DNA of 48,466 nt. It comes from Ceratorhiza oryzae-sativae. Lineage: Eukaryota; Basidiomycota; Agaricomycetes; Cantharellales; Ceratobasidiaceae. Below are positions 36,545 through 46,459 of this stretch, one piece after another. The notes below the pieces were generated by a model, which saw only the letters and a list, made by a program, of their open reading frames with translations, was not told the origin of the DNA and did no database searches. The stretch is taken from positions 1-48,466 of the forward strand of contig JARWMV010000113.1 in assembly GCA_030998015.1 (NCBI GenBank). Direction: 5' to 3'. The position numbers and the translations under genes are program-made. Position 1 is the stretch's first letter, and each line of letters starts with the position of its first letter.

Positions 36545-36600
36545 CCTTTAGGGGTCTCGTACTCCGCTCCCTGGATCTCTAGAGATCCAGGAGGCGGGGT
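36545..36600. repeat. TGGATCTCTAGAGATCCA palindrome
   Basis: Same 34-bp unit as in the broken cox3 copy. Confidence 0.8.
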
Positions 36601-36977
36601 ATACCCTTAACTGAAAACGACGGCACGTCTTCCAGAGTGGAGATTAAATCTCCACTCCAAAAGACCTCAGAAAAAAACTTTTAGTAAAAGTTAGCCTCGT
36701 AACTAAGATTAGTTTCAATTAATTTATTTGCACTTACAAATATTTCTCGAGGTAAATTAGCCGTTCGCCATTTGAGGGTGCAAGCCCTCTAGTGAGCCGA
36801 ATGGAGGGAACCTATACAACTCTGATAAGAGTTGTAGGGGCCCCCCATTCCGAATCGTAGATACCAAAAATTCTTTTGTACAGATAAAAGACTTGAATTA
36901 CTATTTCTTTTAGGTGAAATGTAACAATGGACTTTTGAAATTTGATCCGCCCTGTCTGTTTTCCACTTCTGATCTGC

Positions 36978-37078
36978 AAAGACCTCCCAATGCGTTACCA
37001 AGCCTGTAAGGCCAACGTATTGGGAGAGCCTTTACCCCCCCAAACAATGCAGCATAGCTGCATCAGTTTGGGGGGTCA
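36978..37078. repeat. H palindrome pair
   Basis: CTCCCAATGCG...CGTATTGGGAG and CCCCCCAAAC...GTTTGGGGGG. Confidence 0.8.
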
Positions 37079-37137
37079 AAGATGACAAAGAATTAGTTTA
37101 GCCCTTTCGGGCCCTTCCGCCGCCTTCTGTCCCTCTG

Positions 37138-37335
37138 AATCATGCTTGCATGATTTAACTCAAGCTTCGGAGCCGTCTGTGTACGGCTTAAGCCGCACAC
37201 AGACGTCTCCTCTACAAGCGTGAAGTTGTTGCACGTACGTGCAACAATTTAAGCTCCGCTCCCTGGATCTCTAGAGATCCAGGAGGCGGGGTATTGCGAG
37301 GTAGCCTGGACCCCCGAGGTTCCAGGCTACCTCGG
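37138..37335. repeat. G-type hairpin string, inverted order of 13075-13335
   Basis: ATCATGCTTGCATGAT, CGTCTGTGTACGG, TTGTTGCACGTACGTGCAAC, TGGATCTCTAGAGATCCA and GAGGTAGCCTGG hairpins. Confidence 0.8.
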
Positions 37336-37502
37336 AATCAAAGTCCATACGGCGGCGGGGTCCCCAGGTTCTTCCCCGAGAAGAAACTAGGATAAGGCTT
37401 ATCCGCTCCCATCTTTGATGTGATCAATAAGGCGCTTACTCCATCTACGCTGCAGTACTTTAAGATCTTAAGGTAGGGGTCCCCAGGTTCTTACCTTTCA
37501 GA

Positions 37503-37670
37503 TGCCACTCAAACATGTGCAGCTACGCTGCATTGTTTGAGGGGCATCCGCCCCCCAATAAGGTAATGGCCCCCCCCCCAATACGTTTGTGACGCATTGG
37601 GAGGCCATTGCCTTATTGGGGGTCACCCGCGTCTGTGGTCGTGTTCCAGGAACACGGCCGCAGACGGGAA
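37503..37670. repeat. H palindrome pair and GTCTGTGGTCG hairpin
   Basis: Ends with CGTCTGTGGTCGTG...CACGGCCGCAGACG, also at 20763-20800. Confidence 0.78.
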
Positions 37671-37849
37671 GAACGAGAAAAACTAAACATAAAACGGAGG
37701 GGTTGTAGCTTCGCCGCATCGGCCCCAACTTTACCTAATTCCCCTATTTTTCCTGACCCGTCCCCTAGCTTCAGCCAGCATTGTATTTATATATATATAA
37801 ATACATGCTGCGCTAGGGGACGGGTCAAGAATCGGTGCTTTGCGAAGGC

Positions 37850-38071
37850 CCGCGCGCGTTAGTTGCTGGTGGGACTTGTCCCACCAACCAACGTGAGCAA
37901 TCGCAACCGTTTGCGATTGCTAGTGCGCGGCATAATATCGATATTTAGCCGCCGGCTGAAAATGACGAACGGTCGTCATTTTCTACGAGGGAATCTTTAT
38001 GGGAGGTAGCCTGGACCATGAGACTCATGGTCAAGGCTACCTCATCTGAGGATTCCCTCTAACGCCGGCGG
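37850..38071 (+). repeat. A element, long form (222 bp)
   Basis: Shares 18-19 nt flanks on both sides with the copy at 13665-13886. Confidence 0.95.
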
Positions 38072-38097
38072 GCGACGATTCTGTGGGGTTAGTATAT

Positions 38098-38309
38098 GAC
38101 CCGTGCACGCCTGCGAACGCCTTGGCTTGCCAAGGCGGCCCTGGCGTGCGCGCGGCTCGCCGCGAACGCGGCCTCGTTAACAATGCCCACGGGTCGTTGA
38201 CCCTCCGCTTTATTACCCCTGCCAAGACGTGCGCTAAAGCGCAGTTCTCTAGGCAGGGCGGCTGAAATCTTGGGTTACACCTAAGATTTTAGCCGATAGA
38301 GCGGGGGCA
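38098..38309 (+). repeat. B element, short form
   Basis: Complete copy, followed by the inverted CCTAGGTACAATTAATTA palindrome at 38313-38401. Confidence 0.92.
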
Positions 38310-38312
38310 TTA

Positions 38313-38401
38313 TAACTCCCCTGCAAAAAGCCTAGGTACAATTAATTATACCTAGGACTTTTTGCCGGTAGATCGCTAAAGCGGCCGTGGACGGCAGGGG
38401 A
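38313..38401. repeat. Palindrome around CCTAGGTACAATTAATTA
   Basis: Inverted relative of 19908-19994. Confidence 0.8.
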
Positions 38402-38434
38402 CTCCTAAGGATGCTTGCCGGTAGACAAGTATCC

Positions 38435-38551
38435 TCCTGCCACTTTAATAGTATTAAGAACAGGATTTAGTGTGAAAGTTTCATTTTAGCCTTCTTAGGC
38501 AAGGGTATTCCTGCCACTTTAATAGTATTAAGAGCAGGATTTAGTGTGAAA
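38435..38551. repeat. 43-bp direct repeat in the GIY-YIG ORF
   Basis: Copies at 38435-38477 and 38509-38551 with one mismatch, each encoding part of IFTLNPALNTIKVAG. A duplication inside the nad3-linked ORF end. Confidence 0.85.
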
Positions 38552-38695
38552 ATTAAATATTGTTCTAAGGCCCGTGAGAATTATAAAGGTTTAAATTTTG
38601 TTTCAAACAATCTAGGATCTATTTTGTAAATACTTAAAGTGAAATTTTCATCTCCATATTTATTTCCCCTACAAACCCGACGGGAGATTGACGTC

Positions 38696-38765
38696 TGCCC
38701 CCCAAACATCAATCCTTGACATTTCCTAAGGAATTGTCAAGGAATAGCAGTTTGGGGGGTCGACG
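38696..38765. repeat. Compound H element, short
   Basis: CTTGACATTTCCTAAGG hairpin with CCCCCCAAAC...GTTTGGGGGG arms. Confidence 0.8.
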
Positions 38766-39102
38766 GGGCGCTTGGCCAAAGGCACAATGCGCCCATCCCA
38801 CATCACGGCTCTCCGCGTGTGGGCCGTGCCTCTGGCACGATCTACACGCGGGAGAAAGATTGAATAACTAATCTGTTTTCAGTGGCTCTGACACTAGGTT
38901 TAAAGTAATATCGTACTCGTGTAGCAAGATCAATGGAGCTACCTACGTATTGCTCGCCAGGTTTTTTGTTAGTAAAAACATACACACCAGCAAATCGATT
39001 GTTTATACTATCTTCATGGTTTTTACCTAAACTTCTTCCGATAGTATCTAGAAGTAATTTACTTGAATTTTTTAAAGGCAAATCTAGTTCTACCTTTTTA
39101 AT

Positions 39103-39196
39103 ACCCCAAATTGGGGGTGTAGATTTGCCTGCGCAAATCACCCCCAATTTAGGAGTCCTCAGCGCTTAGGCCGCGCCTAAAGGCGCGATCAGAGAG
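39103..39196 (-). repeat. D element
   Basis: The right end reads CAGAGAGCGCTGCCC instead of GAGAGTTGG. Confidence 0.88.
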
Positions 39197-39210
39197 CGCT
39201 GCCCAACTCC

Positions 39211-39253
39211 TGCCCCCCAAACATGTGCAGCTACGCTGCATTGTTTGAGGGGC
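39211..39253. repeat. H palindrome
   Basis: Abuts the B element at 39254. Confidence 0.78.
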
Positions 39254-39479
39254 ATACGCGTAGGGTCAACCAGCATTGTATTTATATATAAATACATGCT
39301 GTTGACCCGAGGGGTATGGTTATCGAGGCCGCGTTCGCGGCGAGGTATTGCGAGGTACCCTGGAACTTTAAGTTCCAGGGTACCTCGGAATCAGACGCCG
39401 CGCGCACGCCAGGGCCGCCTTGGCTTGATGCCAAGCTTGCTTGGCTTAAGCCAAGGCGTTCGCAGGCGTGCACGGGTCA
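39254..39479 (-). repeat. B element, long form
   Basis: After ITQDEY of the second nad3-linked GIY-YIG ORF. Lacks the TTGACCTTAAGG hairpin. Confidence 0.92.
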
Positions 39480-39669
39480 TATTCATCTTGTGTAATAAAT
39501 AAAGAAAAATGAGCCAAATATTTATCGATTAATTCTAAACTTACTGGTTCGTTACTTTTCAATTGACGTTTAGCTAATATGTAAATATTATCCGTAGGTT
39601 GACCATTATCTTTTTCATTTAATAAATTTAAAAAAGATTCTGTTGTAGATTTTCTATCATTCCGTCGAC

Positions 39670-39935
39670 GGTGACCCCCAATAATTGCAATGTCGCCATT
39701 GACCCCCCAAACTGCCATTCCTTGACAATTCCTTAGGAAATGTCAAGGATTGGAGCTGGGACCGCCCGAATGGTTTCGGGCCCAAAACCACCGTAAAGGT
39801 GCATTTCGGGCGTCCCCAGCGCGGCCGGCGTCTGATTCCGAGGTACCCTGGAACTTAAAGTTCCAGGGTACCTCGCAATACCTCGCCGAGAATCGAATGA
39901 TTTGCGAAGGCAAATCTACATCGATTCTCGAGGGT
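39670..39935. repeat. Compound H element and B/C hybrid fragment
   Basis: H part at about 39672-39752. Then from 39832 the B GTCTGATTCC and GGTACCCTGGAACTTAAAG hairpins run directly into a C-like GATTTGCGAAGGCAAATC hairpin closed by CCTCGCCGAGAATCGA and TCGATTCTCGAGG. Confidence 0.78.
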
Positions 39936-40330
39936 GATAATATCTAATAAATTTTCAGTTTGTGGGCTCATCAGAGTTAATAATACTAAAATAAAAAGAG
40001 GGCCCTTCTCCGACTTAGGAGAGGGGAGGGGTTTTAATGGTGAATTTTCTTCGGGTCGTAGTGAAGCAACCGAAGTTTTTTGTTCTGTAAAGTATAGTGC
40101 TCCTGATCCGATTTCTAATACAAAACCTACAGTTAAGACAGCAAAAAAGATCGTAATTATCCAAAATCCGTATGAGGATACTTGGTAAAGAGTTACAGCT
40201 AGAGGGTAAACTAAAAGCAACTCTAAATCGAAAATTAAGAACAAGATACCGACTATATAGAATTGTACATGGAATGGTGATCTAGTTTGACCGTAGATTG
40301 GTGAGAAACCGCACTCGTATGCTTGTACTT
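39936..40330 (-). pseudogene. Second, partial nad3 copy
   Basis: Begins [20 protein letters not shown] (residue 34 of nad3) and runs through [20 protein letters not shown] and [18 protein letters not shown] to the C-terminal extension. The N-terminal 33 residues are missing. About 85% identical in protein to the full copy, with many synonymous changes. It lies 54 nt past the stop of the first GIY-YIG ORF. It could be the displaced resident 3' end or an incoming copy. Confidence 0.88.
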
Positions 40331-40585
40331 TTTCTCCCACCAGTAGTCGTGGCTATTGACCCCGGCCCCAGCCGTGGCTCCCAGGTTAATCTCTCAAGAT
40401 AGTCCACCCTTTGTAAGACTCACCGGACTTCATTTTCAATATTTTATCTTTACCGATGTATCTGGAATTATCTAGATCAAAAGATTTCGTGAATTTGGAG
40501 GCACTTCTCAAAGAATAAAATAAGTACTCTTTATTTGTCTCATCGTCAACCAGTGTAATAGAAATTTTCTGATTTGACTTATTCT

Positions 40586-40743
40586 GACCCGTGCACGCCT
40601 GCGAACGCCTTGGCTCATATTGACCTTAAGGTCAATAATCAAGCCAAGTCGGCCCTGGCGTGCGCGCGGCGTCTGATTCCTAGGCAATACCTCGCCGAGA
40701 ATCGATGATTTGCGAAGGCAAATCTACATCGATTCTCGAGGGT
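40586..40743 (+). repeat. B element fused to C-like hairpin
   Basis: B start through GCGTCTGATTCC, then directly to CGCCGAGAATCGATGATTTG as in the hybrid at 39832 and, inverted, 48170. Confidence 0.85.
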
Positions 40744-40826
40744 AAGGCTTCCCCATTAGATATATGTTTCCAAAGAGTGTGTTTACACAAATTAAATTCT
40801 GGTAAGATCGGAGCTGAAGATTCACT

Positions 40827-41048
40827 CCGCCGGCGTTAGAGGGAATCCTCAGATGAGGTAGCCTTGACCATGAGTCTCATGGTCCAGGCTACCTCCCATA
40901 AAGATTCCCTCGTAGAAAATGACGACCGTTCGTCATTTTCAGCCGGCGGCTAAATATCGATATTATGCCGCGCACTAGCAATCGCAAACGGTTGCGATTG
41001 CTCACGTTGGTTGGTGGGACAAGTCCCACCAGCAACTAACGCGCGCGG
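40827..41048 (-). repeat. A element, long form (222 bp)
   Basis: Between the NSDKTILHS and ESSAPILPEF blocks of the GIY-YIG ORF. Confidence 0.95.
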
Positions 41049-41092
41049 AGTGAAGAATTGTTTTATCGCTATTATAAACGTATAAAGGTCTA

Positions 41093-41142
41093 CTACCCCC
41101 CCCAGCTAATGCAGCTACGCTGCATTGTTTGGGGGGTCTACT
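41093..41142. repeat. H palindrome, diverged
   Basis: CCCCCCCCAGCTAATGCAGC...GTTTGGGGGG; the left arm carries a mismatch block. Confidence 0.72.
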
Positions 41143-41217
41143 GTTGCCTTTTTTTATGGATAGTTTTGTATTTTCATCCATAGGGCCCCCAGGAGTCGCT
41201 CCAGCAACTTTGATATG

Positions 41218-41469
41218 ACCCGTGCACGCCTGCGAACGCCTTGGCTTAAGCCAAGCAAGCTTGGCTCATATTGACCTTAAGGTCAATAATCAAGCCAAGG
41301 CGGCCCTGGCGTGCGCGCGGCGTCTGATTCCGAGGTACCCTGGAACTGAAAGTTCCAGGGTACCTCGCAATACCTCGCCGCGAACGCGGCCTCGATAACC
41401 ATACCCCTCGGGTCAACAGCATGTATTTATATATAAATACAATGCTGGTTGACCCTAAGCGGGGGTATG
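41218..41469 (+). repeat. B element, long form
   Basis: Between NPVLNHTP and IKVAGATPGG of the GIY-YIG ORF. Confidence 0.93.
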
Positions 41470-41618
41470 ATTAAGAACAGGGTTTTTTGTAAAAATAAAA
41501 TATTGTTCCAGTGCTAAAGAGAAATCTCGCTCCCTAAATGTGAACTTGTCTTCAAACAAGCCAGGGTCTATTACATAGATTTCAAGAGAAAAATTTTCAA
41601 TGCCATATTCTAACAAAG

Positions 41619-41759
41619 CCCCGCTAATCGATACCCCTGCCAAGACGTGCGCTAAAGCGCAGTTCTCTAGGCAGGGTGTAGATTTGCCTTCGCAAATCAT
41701 CGATTATTGGAGCCCTCCGCGCTTAGGCCGCCCTGCGGGCGATCAAAGAGCGCGGAGGG
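41619..41759 (-). repeat. C element (about 141 bp)
   Basis: Between AITKSL and LLEYGIENFSL of the GIY-YIG ORF. Confidence 0.9.
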
Positions 41760-42149
41760 ATTTAGTAATTGCTCTTTTTTCTTTAGCAAGAACGCTAGGA
41801 CTAAAATATCTATTAATTCTAGCCGCTAAATTTATTGAACTTCCTACATACTGTCCTCCTGTCAACTTGTTGGTTAGAACGTAAACACCAACAAGACGGT
41901 TAGATGGTTTATTCTGAGCTATTGCATCTATAGTTGAATCACTATCTTTGGCTAGAGGCAATTTAACTTCCAATTTTTTAATCCCACTTAAAATATCTAA
42001 CTCATCTTGGGTTATAGAAATAGAGAACTCGGCAAGAATTAGGTTAATAATTTTAGCGTCTGTTGGAACTCCTGATGCTATGTGACGTTTAGCCAGTAAA
42101 TAAACATTATCAGTGTCTTGCCCCTTATCTTTTTCGGTAACTAATTCAA

Positions 42150-42379
42150 ACCCCCGCTTAGGGTCATCCAGCATTGTATTTATATATAAATACATGCTGT
42201 TGACCCGAGGGGTTTGGTTATCGAGGCCGCGTTCGCGGCGAGGTATTGCGAGGTACCCTGGAACTTTCAGTTCCAGGGTACCTCGGAATCAGACGCCGCG
42301 CGCACGCCAGGGCCGACTTGGCTTGATTATTGACCTTAAGGTCAATATGAGCCAAGGCGTTCGCAGGCGTGCACGGGTC
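42150..42379 (-). repeat. B element, long form
   Basis: Joined without spacer to the A element at 42380; together they separate nad3 from its GIY-YIG ORF. Confidence 0.93.
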
Positions 42380-42601
42380 CCGCCGGCGTTAGAGGGAATC
42401 CTCAGATGAGGTAGCCTTGACCATGAGTCTCATGGTCCAGGCTACCTCCCATAAAGATTCCCTCGTAGAAAATGACGACCGTTCGTCATTTTCAGCCGGC
42501 GGCTAAATATCGATATTATGCCGCGCACTAGCAATCGCAAACGGTTGCGATTGCTCACGTTGGTTGGTGGGACAAGTCCCACCAGCAACTAACGCGCGCG
42601 G
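42380..42601 (-). repeat. A element, long form (222 bp)
   Basis: Ends the nad3 open frame: the extension runs into [12 protein letters not shown] and stops at 42503. Confidence 0.95.
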
Positions 42602-43186
42602 AGATTTACTTGATTCTATACCAATTATTGGAGCTGCCAAACAAATAAGTGTTTGTATTTCAGCAAAGTTAGAAGCAAAAGATAAATCATTAGTTAAAGA
42701 TAAAGAATTAAGACAGTCGAGGTTATTAATTAAAACTAGTCCTAAAACAGCCCATTGAGAGAGTGGGTTTATTATAGGGGAGGGGATTTTAGTTTGTAAA
42801 TCATCTGCAGGACGTAGGTTATCCAAAGAAGTTTTTTGATCAGTAAAGTACAATACTCCGGATCCTATTTCCAATACAAATCCTATAGTAAGGATCCCAA
42901 AGAAAATAATAAGAATCCAAAAACCGTAAGAAGACACTTGGTATAAACTAACGCAGGCGGGATATATTAACAGAATTTCAAGATCAAAAATAAGGAACAA
43001 TATTCCGACTAAGTAAAATTGCACATGAAATGGACTTCGAGTTTGACCATAGATCGGAGAAAACCCACATTCATAAGCGGATACCTTAGAGTCATCTGGT
43101 CTGTGGACGGCTAATAAAAGATTTAAAGCCAATAGTATACCTGTTAAAACAGGAACAAATATAAACAGTAATAGTAAACTTGACAT
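42602..43186 (-). CDS. nad3: nad3 (NADH dehydrogenase subunit 3, complex I) with C-terminal extension
   Basis: [20 protein letters not shown] opens the protein; [20 protein letters not shown] with the conserved Cys-containing loop and the LFLIFDLE helix are diagnostic of subunit 3, a small three-helix membrane subunit. Residues 1-120 (to YFTDQKTS, 42827) cover the whole family. There is no stop there: the frame continues [17 protein letters not shown] and a second hydrophobic stretch ([18 protein letters not shown]) to the A element. The start lies 2 nt after the nad2 stop. The extension probably belongs to the mobile GIY-YIG ORF. Confidence 0.94.
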
Positions 43187-43188
43187 AT

Positions 43189-43542
43189 TTAGATATTATA
43201 CATTGATAGAGCAAGTAGTTGAATGCTATTTAGTACTAAAGTTGGTTTGATGAAGAATAAAATTATAGATAAAGTTAATGTAGCTATGACAAAGCTATGT
43301 GAATTTTGAATAATTGATTTATTCATTAATTCGGCGTTGGCAAGAACTTTGTTCGCAATTGTTGAGTTTGTTGTAGTTGAATCTGTAGAAGCATCAAAAA
43401 AAATTACTCTAATAATTCTTAGATAATATGATGCACTAATTACACTTACCACAATAGCTACTAGAGAAAGGAAATAGTATCCTGTACTCATTGATGCATA
43501 AAGAACTGATTGTTTTCCAAAAAATCCTAATAGTGGTGGTAC
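43189..43542 (-). CDS. nad2: nad2 3' exon (NADH dehydrogenase subunit 2)
   Basis: [20 protein letters not shown], then [20 protein letters not shown] and RIIRVIFF, to SMYNI and TAA. Joins MAG of the upstream exon to give the family signature MAG(I/V)PPLLGFF. Phase 0; the intron ends ...GATTCG. Confidence 0.95.
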   Translation of the reverse strand, partial: VPPLLGFFGKQSVLYASMSTGYYFLSLVAIVVSVISASYYLRIIRVIFFDASTDSTTTNSTIANKVLANAELMNKSIIQNSHSFVIATLTLSIILFFIKPTLVLNSIQLLALSMYNI

Positions 43543-43835
43543 CGAATCTCTATTCGACCGGCGGGTAAATTTGATAAAATCCATTTAAATGTTCCCAAGT
43601 ATGTTTATTCACGTCATATTTCAGTAAATGACTATACTCTATAACCTTATCTCTACCCTCTATTGTTTTATATTCTTTACTAATAGCTAATTCATGAATT
43701 TTCTCTAAATTAACTTGATAGAAATATTTATAACCGAATAGAGGATATTTATTTAAATATTTAAATAATTCTACTCTTGACTCCAATGTATCAGTTCTTA
43801 CCCCAAAAGCTTTTTCTACATAATAAGATCTATCT

Positions 43836-44007
43836 CCGCGCGCGTTAGTTGCTGGTGGGACTTGTCCCACCAACCAACGTGAGCAATCGCAACCGTTTGC
43901 GATTGCTAGTGCGCGGCATAATATCGATATTTAGCCGCCGGCTGAAAATGACGAACGGTCGTCATTTTCTACGAGGGAATCTTTAGGATTCCCTCTAACG
44001 CCGGCGG
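43836..44007 (+). repeat. A element (172 bp, standard)
   Basis: Between DLFKTKVIV and the RSYYVEKAFGVR block. Confidence 0.95.
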
Positions 44008-44473
44008 ACTATTACTTTTGTTTTAAATAAATCAGCTATTTCTTCCATTAAAGGAAAAATTGATTCATTTACACTGGGGTCTAATTTTCGAGTATAGATT
44101 TGTTTTTGTGTTAGTCTGAGGTAATACACTAAACCTATTAGCATACCTTTTTCATTTAACTTCCATGTAGAGTAGAAAGAACTATCAGCCTCCAACATAC
44201 CAGATAACCATGGGGAATCTCTTAATGGTGATTAATCTTTTCCTAATAAAGGAATTGATTCATTTCGGTTAAGATTCAACCAAGCAATTAGGCGGTGAAG
44301 AGCTTCTATTTTAGGAGTTCGCATATGACCATTAATTAAATTTACTAATCTCAATAAGATATCTTGTTTTTTAACAACGAATCTACCACTTAAGCCATTA
44401 GATCTTGTGGCAATGTAACCACCTCCTAAAACAGATTGTATTTTTTTAATAAGGGGAAGATCTCTAATATCAA

Positions 44474-44724
44474 ACCCCCGCTTAGGGTCATCCAGCATTG
44501 TATTTATATATAAATACATGCTGTTGACCCGAGGGGTTTGGTTATCGAGGCCGCGTTCGCGGCGAGGTATTGCGAGGTACCCTGGAACTTTAAGTTCCAG
44601 GGTACCTCGGAATCAGACGCCGCGCGCACGCCAGGGCCGCCTTGGCTTGATTATTGACCTTAAGGTCAATATGAGCCAAGCTTGCTTGGCTTAAGCCAGG
44701 GCGTTCGCAGGCGTGCACGGGTCA
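44474..44724 (-). repeat. B element, long form
   Basis: Between YIEIAF and IRDLPLIKKIQSVLGGG of the nad2 intron LAGLIDADG ORF. Both TTGACCTTAAGG and AAGCTTGCTTGG hairpins present. Confidence 0.93.
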
Positions 44725-45301
44725 AAAGCTATTTCAATGTAAGGCACATTTTTAGTAGCTTTAGAGTCAACAGCATTTAAGGGGGTATAAATGGAGCCAT
44801 CGCCTTCAATGAGTCCAGCTAGGTATGAGCCTAAATGGTTGCTATTATGAATAGAATAATTTTGTTTATTTAAATTTGATATAGGAATTAGAGATAAAAG
44901 GATTAAATTATGGGATTCTGGGTTGATCATATATCCAGAAATTTACTCGCTGGGAGAAATAGTTAGTTAGATAAATGGACTTTGTCTTCATTTTTGATAA
45001 AATGTACCATGTAAAGTCTCTGAAGATTTTATTATGTCAATAATTACAAATCTTGCGAGTGATCCAATTCTAAGTGTTTTTACGATTAACAAAATTGTAA
45101 CTTAGATTTAACAGACTTTCTCGCATAGAATGATATTTTAAAGCAATAATCTGGAACTAACAAACTCTCAATAAGCCTGTACAAGCGCCGAATCAATTAG
45201 GTAGGCGATAAAGTAGGACTTTAGTGGCCCTGCCGGGATTTAACATCACGGGAGAAGAGTTGTGAAGAGCTTTAACTATTGCAGCTGGCATACCACATCT
45301 T

Positions 45302-45331
45302 ACCAGCCATAGAGAAAAGACAAATAGCAAA
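45302..45331 (-). pseudogene. Duplicate 30-nt end of the nad2 exon
   Basis: Encodes FAICLFSMAG, against [10 protein letters not shown] at the true exon end (46876-46847), with most codons changed only at synonymous positions. It is immediately followed by intron sequence (AAGATGTGG). This marks the far border of the inserted GIY-YIG unit. Confidence 0.82.
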
Positions 45332-45502
45332 ACGGGAGGGGATTGTTCCTGGGTTATATATTTCGGGGATTCATTATATCCGTTATTCAAGACGTTAATT
45401 GAATCAGGAATTTACGGGTGCGGAGCAGGCAATTCTTGAAGTGATAGAATATATTTATTTTTAAATACAGCATTTGAACGAGCATATTTTAAAATAGTAT
45501 CT

Positions 45503-45674
45503 CCGCGCGCGTTAGTTGCTGGTGGGACTTGTCCCACCAACCAACGTGAGCAATCGCAACCGTTTGCGATTGCTAGTGCGCGGCATAATATCGATATTTA
45601 GCCGCCGGCTGAAAATGACGAACGGTCGTCATTTTCTACGAGGGAATCTTTAGGATTCCCTCTAACGCCGGCGG
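45503..45674 (+). repeat. A element (172 bp, standard)
   Basis: Near the C-terminus of the nad2 GIY-YIG ORF. Confidence 0.95.
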
Positions 45675-45829
45675 ACTATTTAAATGTCTAGCTGCAACTC
45701 TTGAAGAAATAAAAGTTTGAATTAATATAAAATCAATAGAATATAAAAAAACAGTTTTACCATTGGCCCTTTGAGAAGCATCTGCTACTAATTTTCGTCG
45801 GTCTTCTGTCCAACTGGCACTGATTTTTG

Positions 45830-45932
45830 CAATGACCTCCCAATGCGTTACCAAGCCTGTAAGGCCAACGTATTGGGAGGGCCATTACCCCCCCAAACAA
45901 TGCAGCATAGCTGCATCAGTTTGGGGGGTCAA
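45830..45932. repeat. H palindrome pair
   Basis: CCTCCCAATGCGTTACC...CGTATTGGGAGGG and CCCCCCAAAC...GTTTGGGGGG. Confidence 0.8.
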
Positions 45933-46121
45933 TTGTTTCAAGAGCGAGTTTCGTACCTGTTCTTGCCTCTCTAATTTTATCTTTAGCCTCTTCAGAGTGT
46001 TTAAATTCTAAGGGATTCCCAAAGTTGGGGTGGCTAGAACCTTTTTTACTTTCACTCATTTTTTCAATAGCTTCAGTTGAGTGTTTGTAACCTGAAAGGT
46101 TACCTGCTGTTTTAAGAATAT

Positions 46122-46287
46122 TACCCGTGCACGCCTGCGAACGCCTTGGCTTGCCAAGGCGGCCCTGGCGTGCGCGCGGCTCGCCGCGAACGCGGCCTCG
46201 TTAACAATGCCCACGGGTCGTTGACCCTCCGCTTTAGCGGCTGAAATCTTGGGTTACACCTAAGATTTTAGCCGATAGAGCGGGGGC
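46122..46287 (+). repeat. B element, short form without the 43-bp module
   Basis: CCCTCCGCTTTAGCGGCTGA joins what flanks the AAGACGTGCGC module in other short copies, so the module is cleanly absent. Confidence 0.9.
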
Positions 46288-46459
46288 CCGCGCGCGTTAG
46301 TTGCTGGTGGGACTTGTCCCACCAACCAACGTGAGCAATCGCAACCGTTTGCGATTGCTAGTGCGCGGCATAATATCGATATTTAGCCGCCGGCTGAAAA
46401 TGACGAACGGTCGTCATTTTCTACGAGGGAATCTTTAGGATTCCCTCTAACGCCGGCGG
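46288..46459 (+). repeat. A element (172 bp, standard)
   Basis: Joined without spacer to the B element on its left. Confidence 0.95.

Larger units (their letters stand above)
35785..38434. other. Gene-free, repeat-dense region upstream of cox3
   Basis: No gene recognised. Contains H and G hairpins, A and B elements, the 36662-36718 segment copied in cox3 intron 2, a GC-rich unique stretch at 36370-36480, and an open minus-strand stretch at 36789-36965 (QISKVHCYISPKRNSNSSLL) without a recognised motif. Confidence 0.5.
38435..39831 (-). pseudogene. GIY-YIG ORF of the second nad3 unit, decayed
   Basis: Blocks: LNLLNEKDNGQPTDNIYILA, VSLELIDKYLAHFSLFIT, KKVELDLPLKNSSKLLLDTI, the GIY-YIG core NRFAGVYVFTNKKPGEQYVG (with SSIDLATRVRYYF), and YGDENFTLSIYKIDPRLFE then RALEQYLIFTLNPAL. 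All are parallel to the ORF at 40386-42149. A TAA at 38581-38583 lies in frame (KPL-stop-FSRALEQ), and B 39254, H 39211, D 39103 and a compound H at 38696 interrupt it. Confidence 0.8.
40386..42149 (-). pseudogene. GIY-YIG endonuclease ORF fused after nad3, interrupted
   Basis: ELVTEKDKGQDTDNVYLLAK and KIINLILAEFSISITQDELD form an upstream module. The GIY-YIG core is NRLVGVYVLTNKLTGGQYVG then SSINLAARINRYF; then LLEYGIENFSLEIYVIDPG and LEQYFIFTKNPVLNHTP, and a C-terminal part ending SRYIGKDKILKMKSGESYKG, stop at 40386. Insertions: C 41619, B 41218, H 41093, A 40827, B fragment 40586. It is joined upstream through B and A (42150-42601) to the nad3 frame. Confidence 0.82.
43550..44930 (-). pseudogene. 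LAGLIDADG endonuclease ORF of nad2 intron, one stop and two insertions
   Basis: LGSYLAGLIEGDGSIYTPLN is the first motif; VNLINGHMRTPKIEALHRLI follows; WLSGMLEADSSFYSTWKLN is the second; then IFPLMEEIADLFKTKV and YLNKYPLFGYKYFYQVNLEK to the stop at 43550. LAGLIDADG_1 layout. A TAA at 44232-44234 lies in frame between the two halves (LLGKD-stop-SPLRDSPWL). B (44474) and A (43836) elements interrupt it. The motif 2 glycine after Asp is Ser (EADSS). Confidence 0.82.

Noticed and set aside
45193..45390. 65-codon minus-strand ORF as a protein
   Set aside because: It is the frame-shifted reading of the duplicated nad2 exon end and intron RNA.
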